Source: an uncultured Trueperaceae bacterium
GTDB lineage: Bacteria; Deinococcota; Deinococci; Deinococcales; Trueperaceae
Direction: 5' to 3'
Length of the DNA stretch: 64,000 nt
Assembly: GCA_937873495.1 (NCBI GenBank)
Contig: CALMXZ010000002.1
Span: 1 to 64,000, forward strand
The first letter of the stretch is position 1. The number at the start of each line of letters is the position of its first letter. Below, piece after piece: positions 57,882 to 64,000 of this stretch. Made by a program: the position numbers and the translations under genes. The notes beneath the pieces are model-generated. The model did not search any database and was not told the DNA's origin. It worked only from the letters and a program-made list of their open reading frames with translations.

Positions 57882-58299
57882 CGGATCCGCGCCCGGCAGG
57901 CGGGCGCCGCTGGTGGTAGGTCTCTTGGCCGGTGCGGCCGTCGTCGTAGTGCTCGGGCTCCTCGTGAGGGAGTTCGGTCCTGGAAACATGGGTAACGGCG
58001 TTCTCGCGGGTGGCTCCATCGCGCTCCTCGGGATAGGTGCGGCTGCCTGGCGTGCTTGGCACCGACCCGACGACGCGGGTCCTCTCGACCGCCACTTCGC
58101 CGGTAGCGCCGACGAACGAGACGCCGTCGTTCTCACGCGAGCGCTCGCCGTCGCGGGCGTGACCGCCCTCCCGTTGACCGGGCTTGCGACGGTGGCCATC
58201 GCGGTGGGCCTCAGATGGGACATCACCTTGGCGGTACTCCTGTTCGCCCAGCTCGCCATCCTGGTCGTGGCGTACCGGCTCGAGGTCGTCCGCGGCTGA
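57868..58299 (+). CDS. membrane protein paired with XRE regulator
   Basis: A 143-residue protein with four membrane helices at about 14-33, 45-61, 91-112 and 116-137. A polar loop between the second and third carries WHRPDDAGPLDRHFAGSADERDAVV. It has the size and plan of the integral membrane proteins that follow short XRE genes (DUF2178-like), whose role is unknown. ATG is followed by a second in-frame ATG. AGAGGAG lies 7 bases upstream. Translation should be coupled to the regulator. Confidence 0.75.
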   Translation: MSMSNGSAPGRRAPLVVGLLAGAAVVVVLGLLVREFGPGNMGNGVLAGGSIALLGIGAAAWRAWHRPDDAGPLDRHFAGSADERDAVVLTRALAVAGVTALPLTGLATVAIAVGLRWDITLAVLLFAQLAILVVAYRLEVVRG

Positions 58300-58476
58300 G
58301 CGATCGGGAGAGTGAACCGGCCGACGGTCATGGCTTCTCGGTCTCATCCGAAAGCGGGGCCGTCGGCCCGGAGGTTCAATCGGCGGAGAGCGGCTGCTTA
58401 GGCTCGCCAACTCAGCACATGACCAACCGGATATCGGGTTCCGCGAGGATCGTCATCACTGTCGAACCCGCTTATG

Positions 58477-58492
58477 TAGCATTAAAATAGCA
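58477..58492 (+). promoter_or_regulatory. putative promoter/operator of the AbrB-Doc pair
   Basis: TAAAAT (58483-58488) is a good -10 box, about 33 bases before the antitoxin ATG. It lies between two direct repeats TAGCA (58477-58481 and 58488-58492) one helical turn apart, a layout expected for autoregulation by an AbrB-type antitoxin. The -35 region (TGTCGA at 58460-58465) is poor. The rest of the 220-base gap upstream shows no gene. Confidence 0.5.
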
Positions 58493-58521
58493 CTGGGGGC
58501 GGACGGATCGTAGGAGGCCTC

Positions 58522-58749
58522 ATGGTTCATCAGATAACCCTGCGCAAGGCCGGTGGCTCGATAACGGCCACGTTGCCGAAGTCCGCAACCGACCGCCTGA
58601 ACGTCAAGGCCGGCGACAAGCTCTTCATGGTCGAGACGGACCGGGGCCTGCTCCTCACACCTTACGACCCGGAGTTCGACGACGCCATAGAAGCCTTCCA
58701 GGAGGTGCGTCGGCAGTTCCGCAACACGCTCAAGAAACTCGCGGAGTAG
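58522..58749 (+). CDS. AbrB/MazE-type antitoxin
   Basis: A 75-residue swapped-hairpin DNA-binding protein: HQITLRKAGGSITATLPKSATDRLNVKAGDKLFMVE is the AbrB-like domain with the LPK turn. The C-terminal helix (DDAIEAFQEVRRQFRNTLKKLAE) would wrap the toxin. It is followed 3 bases later by a Doc-type toxin, so it is the antitoxin of that pair. GTAGGAGG precedes the ATG. Confidence 0.88.
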   Translation: MVHQITLRKAGGSITATLPKSATDRLNVKAGDKLFMVETDRGLLLTPYDPEFDDAIEAFQEVRRQFRNTLKKLAE

Positions 58750-58752
58750 CCC

Positions 58753-59166
58753 ATGGCGCGTGAACCGCGATGGTTGAGTCGTACCGTCGTCGACGCCATC
58801 CAGCACGAGCTGATCGCCGAGCACGGCGGTGCGCATGGGACGCGGGCTGGTGGAGAAGCGTTGATCGAGTCGGCGGTCGAGCGTCCCCGCCAACGCTTTG
58901 AATACGAGCCCAACTCCGACTTGCCTTCGCTGGCGGCCGCGTACCTCTTCGGCTTGGCCAAGAACCACGGCTATGTCGACGGCAACAAGCGTGTGGCCTT
59001 CGCCGTCGCGACGACGTTCCTGCTGGTGAATGGCCTTCGGCTGACGGCGACAGAATCGGATGCCTACGACTTGGTTGTGGGAGTGGCCGCCGGGCTGTAC
59101 TCGGAGGTCGACATCGCCGTCTGGATCCGGCGTAACCATGAGGTGATCCGCCGTGGCGACGTATAG
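58753..59166 (+). CDS. Doc-type (death-on-curing, Fic-fold) toxin
   Basis: A 137-residue Fic/Doc protein. Doc of phage P1 phosphorylates EF-Tu; Fic relatives AMPylate proteins. The active-site loop reads HGYVDGNKRVAF from His72, close to the consensus HxFxDGNKR with Tyr for Phe, so the enzyme should be active. The N-terminus (LSRTVVDAIQHELIAEHGG) and GLYSEVDIAVWIRRN near the end are Doc-like. It follows its antitoxin gene by 3 bases. Confidence 0.9.
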   Translation: MAREPRWLSRTVVDAIQHELIAEHGGAHGTRAGGEALIESAVERPRQRFEYEPNSDLPSLAAAYLFGLAKNHGYVDGNKRVAFAVATTFLLVNGLRLTATESDAYDLVVGVAAGLYSEVDIAVWIRRNHEVIRRGDV

Positions 59167-59183
59167 TGTCAGGCTCGTTACAC

Positions 59184-59209
59184 TGAGTATTTTTACTCAA
59201 CATATTGAG
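59184..59209. repeat. overlapping small hairpins in an A+T-rich spot after the toxin gene
   Basis: TGAGTA-TTTT-TACTCA (59184-59199) and CTCAA-CATA-TTGAG (59196-59209) share the middle arm, so only one can form at a time. The spot is A+T-rich and lies between the stops of two convergent genes. It may be a weak terminator for the toxin gene or a binding site with three TGAGT-like half-sites. Confidence 0.45.
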
Positions 59210-59268
59210 CAAAATGCGCAAAGGACCTGCTGATGCCGAGCGGTCGGACTACCAGACGCAGGAAGCTA

Positions 59269-60465
59269 CTAGGTCTTCTTGTACAGCGCGTTGAGCGTCA
59301 CCCGCCACCCGCCCGCCGTCTCGACCCTTACCCGCTCGGTCGGCAGTACCGGCTCGAGGCCGTGGCGGAGGAAATGCCCGTCGAGCCGCTCGAGGTCCGG
59401 TAAGGTCATGCGCCTGTCGGGCGAGCCGAAGCCGACCCACACGTCCTGCGTTCCGTGCTCGCGCGTGAGCGGTGTTCCGTTCGGCGCCGAGTCCGGCGCG
59501 AAGTTTGCCACCAACGCGAGCCCACCCCGATGCAGGACGCGCGCCAACTCGGACAGGGCCTGGAGCCATTCGGCGTCGCCCTGGGCGTCCTGTAGCACCC
59601 CGAGAGCGACGACCAGATCGAACTCGCCGCTGATGAACTCGCTCAGGTCGTGCATGTAGCCGCGCGTGACGCGCCACGCCGCCTCACGCGCACCTAGTAC
59701 AACTGCCAGCCGTCTGCGGGTCTCGGCCACCATCGCTCGGGAAGCGTCTAGGGCCAGGACGTCCGCGCCCTGCTCGGCCAACCAGACGGTGTTGCGCCCG
59801 CCGGCGCAGCCGAGGTCGAGGACCCGCGGCTTCGGCCCGGTGCTCCAGGCCGCCTTGACCGGAGCGTATTCGTCCTCGCCAAGGAGCAGCTTGACGAGCC
59901 GGTGGTCGGGCGGTCGCTCGGCGAAGCGCGCCGCTACCTCGGGACTCTCCCACATGCTCGTCGGTGCGGCGGGTAGCAGGGCGGCGGCAGCGTCAGTGCC
60001 CGCAGCGGTTCCCGTGTCGGTCCCCGAACCGGCCCATTCGGCCACCACGGCCAGCGTCAACGGGTCGCGCACCCCGTCGTAGTAGCGATCCAGCACTTGC
60101 GAGAACTGGCCGCCCCGGGTGTCCACGGCCTCGAACAACGTCATGCTCGAACGCAGCTTGACGTCGTCCATCGGGCCCAGCAGCTGTCGCGCGCTCACGC
60201 CCTGGTGGCTCAGGACGGCCGCGGTGCACTCGCGCAGGCGGGCGCCCAGCAGCGGATGGTCCAGGTACGCCCGCGCCTCCGCCAAGGAACCGATGGCGTA
60301 GCGCACCGCCATGTCGCTATGGCCCAACCCGACGACCTGGGGGAAGACGAACCACATCCAATGGCTCGTCTTCCGGCCCGCCGTCAGCTCCGAGAAGGCG
60401 GTGGCGTAGGCGTCCTTCTGGGCAGTGACGAAGCGGGTGAGGTCGTGCGGGTCTTGTGCGACCAT
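59269..60465 (-). CDS. fusion of DUF1810 and SAM methyltransferase domains
   Basis: A 398-residue two-domain protein. Residues 1-140 are a DUF1810 domain: DLTRFVTAQKDAYATAFSEL, KTSHWMWFVFPQVVGLGHSDMAVRYAIGS split, and LLGARLRECTAAVL. After an Ala/Gly/Thr-rich linker (about 150-180), residues 190-398 form a class I methyltransferase with PRVLDLGCAGGRNTVWLAEQGADVLALDAS split and FDLVVALGVLQD. The ATG lies 7 bases from a -10 box TACGCT (60478-60473), which argues for the start here. Substrates unknown. Confidence 0.84.
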   Translation of the reverse strand: MVAQDPHDLTRFVTAQKDAYATAFSELTAGRKTSHWMWFVFPQVVGLGHSDMAVRYAIGSLAEARAYLDHPLLGARLRECTAAVLSHQGVSARQLLGPMDDVKLRSSMTLFEAVDTRGGQFSQVLDRYYDGVRDPLTLAVVAEWAGSGTDTGTAAGTDAAAALLPAAPTSMWESPEVAARFAERPPDHRLVKLLLGEDEYAPVKAAWSTGPKPRVLDLGCAGGRNTVWLAEQGADVLALDASRAMVAETRRRLAVVLGAREAAWRVTRGYMHDLSEFISGEFDLVVALGVLQDAQGDAEWLQALSELARVLHRGGLALVANFAPDSAPNGTPLTREHGTQDVWVGFGSPDRRMTLPDLERLDGHFLRHGLEPVLPTERVRVETAGGWRVTLNALYKKT

Positions 60466-60654
60466 CGGAACCAGCGTACCGTCTCGACCGTTCGCGCCGC
60501 GGCCCGGACCGGCTGACGCAAGCGAGACGCGAGCATGAAAGAAGTACAGTTGGCGGCGGTGGACCATGACCGGTAGGAACCAGATCGAAGCGTCCTGCAT
60601 GGTGGCGCGTTTCGCTCGCTTACCGGTGCGCCCGCATGAGGACGAGGTGCTCGG

Positions 60655-61815
60655 ATGATGCTCGGGCGGGCCGTAGGCTCGGAGCGCTCCACCGTCGGCT
60701 CCATCGAACTCTTCTTCGACCTCGTCTACGTCTTCGCCATCGTCCAGATCTCGCACCTCCTGATCTCCGACCTGTCGTGGCGCGGCTTCGCCCAGACGGC
60801 CGTCGTGTTCGCCGCGATCTGGTGGGGCTGGAACTACACGGCCTGGATGATGAACTGGCTCGATCCCGGCCGAGGCGCCGTTCAGTTGCTGAACGCCGTG
60901 CTGATGCTATTCGCGCTGGGCATGGCCGCGGCCATCCCGGCGGCGTTCGGCGCCGGTGGTGTTCTCTTCGCGGCCTGCTACGTGTTCATGGGGCTCTTGA
61001 GGCCGGTCTTCATGGTGATCGCGTTCCGCAACGAGCCTCTGGCGCGGAACTACCAGCTCCTGGGCGCTTGGTCCGCCGCCGCTGGTGTCCTGTGGCTGGT
61101 GGGGGCGTTCCTGCCTTCCGAGGCGCGACTGGTCGTCTGGCTCGTGGCCGTGGTCGCCGACTACCTTGGCCCGCGGCTCGACTTCAGGTTCCCTGGCCTC
61201 GGCAGCGCCCCGATGTCCGATTGGGACACGGACGCCGAGCATCTCGCCGAGCGCAACCGCCTAGTGTTCATCATCGCGCTGGGCGAGTCGATCCTGCTGA
61301 TGGGTGGCTCGTTGGCGGCCGCCGGCACCGTCGATGTCCGGCTCGTCGCCGGCTTCGTCGTCGGTTTCGCGGCCCTCGTGTCGCTGTGGTTCAACTACTT
61401 CGCCCTGGCCGGTCACGATGTGCTCGGCGGGGAAGACGGCACCGCCGCGCTGCGCTCGGCTTACGCGTACGCTCATGCGCTGATGGTGGGTGGCGCGATC
61501 CTGGTCGCCGTCTCGATCGAGTTGCGCCTGACTCACTCTCACCTCAGCACACCGATGGTCCTGGTCACGATCGCCGGCCCGCTCGTCTACCTGCTGGGGA
61601 ACGTGCTGTTCCTGCGTTCGCGGTTCGGGCGGGTCGCGCTCACACGGTACGTCGCGATCGCCGCGCTCGTCCTCATCGGCATGGCCGCCGTGGCCTGGCA
61701 GCACGAACTGCCCGTCATCGCCTTGAGCATCGCTGTGCTCGCGGTCGTCGGGGGCCTCGCGGTGAGGACGGTCCTCGGCCGACCGCGGAAGCGGGCCGGT
61801 GCGGAGCCGGCCTAA
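60655..61815 (+). CDS. low temperature requirement protein A (LtrA) family
   Basis: A 386-residue protein with about ten to twelve membrane helices. The family opening is STVGSIELFFDLVYVFAIVQISHLL split, followed by WWGWNYTAWMMNWLDPG, and HLAERNRLVFIIALGESILLMG in the middle is also characteristic. LtrA was named from a cold-growth phenotype in Listeria; its biochemical role is unknown. Two ATG codons stand in a row, with GAGG upstream. It is divergent from the DUF1810 fusion gene. Confidence 0.88.
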   Translation: MMLGRAVGSERSTVGSIELFFDLVYVFAIVQISHLLISDLSWRGFAQTAVVFAAIWWGWNYTAWMMNWLDPGRGAVQLLNAVLMLFALGMAAAIPAAFGAGGVLFAACYVFMGLLRPVFMVIAFRNEPLARNYQLLGAWSAAAGVLWLVGAFLPSEARLVVWLVAVVADYLGPRLDFRFPGLGSAPMSDWDTDAEHLAERNRLVFIIALGESILLMGGSLAAAGTVDVRLVAGFVVGFAALVSLWFNYFALAGHDVLGGEDGTAALRSAYAYAHALMVGGAILVAVSIELRLTHSHLSTPMVLVTIAGPLVYLLGNVLFLRSRFGRVALTRYVAIAALVLIGMAAVAWQHELPVIALSIAVLAVVGGLAVRTVLGRPRKRAGAEPA

Positions 61816-61833
61816 GGTCGGCCACTTGACCGA

Positions 61834-63996
61834 CTATGCGACCTCCCCATAGAGCACTGGCAGCCGCACGCAGGAGGGCCAGTCTGCCCCGTGGTGCACG
61901 CGCTGCGTGGCCACCACCGGCTCCGGGTCGGTGAACGGGTCGACGCCGGTGTTCGTATTGGGGAAGAACGTCATGTAGTCGGCCGAGCAGATGTCCACGC
62001 GGATCTTGTGGCCGGCCTCGAACACGTGCCCGGCGAAGTGCAGGTAGAGCTCGTACGCCTCGACACTGCCGGGCGTGAGGAGGGCGGACGGCACTGCGGG
62101 CCAGTTCCTGAACTCGGCGCGGATGCCGTTCGTCGACACCTTGCGCGCCACGCCCTTCTCGTCGACGTCGGACACGGTGACGAAGAAGTCCGTGTCGACG
62201 GCGCTCGACGCGGCGAAGAAGCGCGCAGACAGGTTGCCCGCCACGGCGACGTTCTGCTTCAGGACGCCGGTCTCGTACACGAGGTAGTCCTGGCGCGACT
62301 GTTGCGGGTTGAGCACGGACGGGGTGAACTGCCCGTCGCCCGACGCCACGTTGCTCGGGTCGTACACGTAGGTGTCGAACCTGTCGCCCGGTGTGGGGGT
62401 AGTGACGAGCCGACCGTTGCCGTGCATGGAGTTGGCGCCGCCGTCGCTGTCGAGGTACAGCTCGACGAGCTGCGCCTCCGCGGGGTTCCAGTCGTCGGAG
62501 GTGCGCCACTCGTTGGCGCCCTCGCCGCCCAGGTAGTAGGTTGCGCGCGGCTTCTCGTCCTCGCCGTTGGCCACGCCCTTGAGGTAGCGGTCGAACCAGC
62601 GGATGGTGCGGGTGTCGAAGTCGTAGTCGATGGCGTTGTCGCCGTACGCGAGGTCCATGCAGTCGCGGAACGCGTTGAGCCCATGGGGCCACGGGCCGAT
62701 GATGATGCGCCGGCCGGGCACGTCGTGCTCGGTGAGGAAGCGCCACGTCTCCTGCACGCCGAGGGCGTCGCCGTCGTGCCACCCCGACAGGATGAGCATC
62801 GGGACCTTGAGGTCGTGCGCGTGCGCGCCGTTGTCGCAGTGGCGCCAGAACTCGTCGTACTGATAGTGCTCCGCCCACATGTCCCATGGGCCGGAGCGCT
62901 TGCCGATAGCCTGGGTGGGGATGTCGAGGAGCGGCCGCATCCGCACGACCTTCTCCGGGTCGACGGTCTTGCCGCCGAACACGTCGAAATCCGTCCTGTT
63001 CGACACTGACTGGCCGAGCGTCCAGCACAGCAGCGGCCACGAACACACGGCCCCGCCGCGGCGCACCGTGTCGTAGTAGAAGGGCGAGCCGACGTTCACC
63101 TCGCTGATGGCCGTCTTGAGGTTCGGGTGGCCCGTCGTCGCGGCGGCCGTCGTCGTGTACCCGAGGTAGCTGGCGCCCCACATGCCGATGTTGCCGTCGC
63201 TCCACTCCTGGGCGGCGATCCAATCGAACAGGTCGCGGGCGTCCTCGCGCTCGTGATAGAAGGGCACGAGCTCGCCGTCCGAGTCGGAGCGGCCCCGCAC
63301 GTCCTGGATGACGAACGCGTAGCCGCGGTTCACCCAGTGGGTGCAGCGGTGGAGGTCGCGCGCCTTGCCGTAGCACGTGCGCACGACGATAGCTGGGAAG
63401 CGTTGGCCGGGTCGGCCGCCGGCGGGGAGGAAGACCTCCGTGGCGAGGTCGACGCCGTCGCGCGTCCGCACCGCCTCGTTGCCCAAGGGGCGGATCCCGT
63501 ACTCCGCCTTCGACAGCACCGGGTCGGCGTACTTCGTGAACGGCGTCACGCTCTCGTGACCTTCCAGGATCAGCATCTCGCTCGAGATGCGCCCTGGCAT
63601 CACGAAGGCGACGACCGTGCCGGCTACCGTGACGACGTCCATGATGGGCGGTTCGCCGCGCATCGCCCAGAGCTGACCCGTCGCCTCCCGCCCGTCGACC
63701 GTCCCCGGGAACGCCAGGTAGCGGTTGTAGCGGGTGCCGTTCGGGAGCGTGACGGTCTCACCGCTCCACGCGGCCGACGAGAGGGCGGCGAAGTTCGCGT
63801 GCAAGGCAGGGAGGTCGAAGAGCGACTCCTTCATGCCCTTGTCGAACAGGATGCGCTTGAGGTGCATGCGCGTCTGCGGGTCGATGCCGAGCCAGAGCAG
63901 CTCACTTCCGCCGAACACGAACTGTCCCTCGTAGACGCCGGAGCGGTAGTGGTTGAACGTGATGGTGGGTGGGGCTTCCTTCGCTGCTGCTTCCAT
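61834..63996 (-). CDS. CocE/NonD-family hydrolase (S15 X-Pro dipeptidyl-peptidase-like)
   Basis: A 720-residue serine hydrolase. Residues 175-440 are the alpha/beta-hydrolase S15 domain with the catalytic triad Ser276 (WGASYLG), Asp408 (GWHDGD) and His438 (GPWPHG), spaced as in cocaine esterase CocE. The C-terminal beta jelly-roll domain (about 480-715) is the X-Pro dipeptidyl-peptidase C domain. The first 165 residues are an extra N-terminal region of unknown role (MRGEPPIMDVVTVAGTVVAF). There is no signal peptide. It may cleave esters or acyl-amides. The gene is complete, ending 4 bases from the window edge. Confidence 0.88.
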   Translation of the reverse strand: MEAAAKEAPPTITFNHYRSGVYEGQFVFGGSELLWLGIDPQTRMHLKRILFDKGMKESLFDLPALHANFAALSSAAWSGETVTLPNGTRYNRYLAFPGTVDGREATGQLWAMRGEPPIMDVVTVAGTVVAFVMPGRISSEMLILEGHESVTPFTKYADPVLSKAEYGIRPLGNEAVRTRDGVDLATEVFLPAGGRPGQRFPAIVVRTCYGKARDLHRCTHWVNRGYAFVIQDVRGRSDSDGELVPFYHEREDARDLFDWIAAQEWSDGNIGMWGASYLGYTTTAAATTGHPNLKTAISEVNVGSPFYYDTVRRGGAVCSWPLLCWTLGQSVSNRTDFDVFGGKTVDPEKVVRMRPLLDIPTQAIGKRSGPWDMWAEHYQYDEFWRHCDNGAHAHDLKVPMLILSGWHDGDALGVQETWRFLTEHDVPGRRIIIGPWPHGLNAFRDCMDLAYGDNAIDYDFDTRTIRWFDRYLKGVANGEDEKPRATYYLGGEGANEWRTSDDWNPAEAQLVELYLDSDGGANSMHGNGRLVTTPTPGDRFDTYVYDPSNVASGDGQFTPSVLNPQQSRQDYLVYETGVLKQNVAVAGNLSARFFAASSAVDTDFFVTVSDVDEKGVARKVSTNGIRAEFRNWPAVPSALLTPGSVEAYELYLHFAGHVFEAGHKIRVDICSADYMTFFPNTNTGVDPFTDPEPVVATQRVHHGADWPSCVRLPVLYGEVA

Positions 63997-64000
63997 GCGT

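Overview
The window is high-GC bacterial chromosome that reads best as the Deinococcota (Deinococcus-Thermus) lineage, perhaps Truepera-like. Three things point there: a Thermus-type LysW lysine operon, a PriA that has lost its helicase motifs as reported for Deinococcus radiodurans, and many promoters whose -10 box (TANNNT) lies only 5-8 bases before the start codon, the layout of leaderless mRNAs common in Deinococcus. Genus and species cannot be fixed from the sequence alone.

Bases 1-9450 (minus strand) carry a compact dcw cell-wall and division cluster: mraZ, rsmH, an ftsL-like gene, ftsI, murF, mraY, murD, ftsW, murG and the first 55 codons of murC. Nearly every junction overlaps by a few bases. 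MraZ boxes with an exact 10-bp period precede mraZ. Upstream lies RNase P RNA (about 9555-9983), flanked by strong hairpins, then a BMP-family binding protein. Bases 11.4-21 kb hold a NYN-domain nuclease, luxS, an OmpR-type two-component system, purM, priA, smpB, a cell-wall amidase and a membrane-anchored protein. Bases 21.0-26.3 kb are a minus-strand operon hisS-aspS-Cof phosphatase-asnS. Next come a small lipoprotein and mgtE.

Bases 28.4-34.2 kb are the amino-group-carrier lysine operon lysW-lysX-lysY-lysZ-lysJ-lysK, behind a consensus promoter and a leader of about 200 bases. Its LysW is full length but has none of the four zinc-ligand cysteines of the family. Bases 34.2-39.6 kb are mixed metabolic and repair genes: DUF1905, GNAT, Gfo/Idh/MocA, AlkD-like, SDR, a lipoprotein esterase and an ABM-DinB fusion. 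Bases 39.7-46.1 kb are an iron-siderophore unit: binding protein, two permeases, ATPase, siderophore-interacting reductase and an Fsr-like MFS exporter.

Bases 46.2-64 kb are accessory: a ScdA_N/cupin/oxidase-like mini-operon, lipoproteins, a formamidase, a CsgG-like lipoprotein, a fused double-ATPase peptide ABC protein and many small single-domain enzymes. They also hold an XRE regulator with three copies of a 16-bp palindrome at its promoter, an AbrB-Doc toxin-antitoxin pair, LtrA and a CocE-like hydrolase. Two separate genes join a different N-terminal enzyme-like domain (RibD_C; DUF1810) to a C-terminal SAM methyltransferase. The points most worth following are the cysteine-free LysW, the methyltransferase fusions, the triple operator and a 57-bp nested inverted repeat near 54.3 kb.
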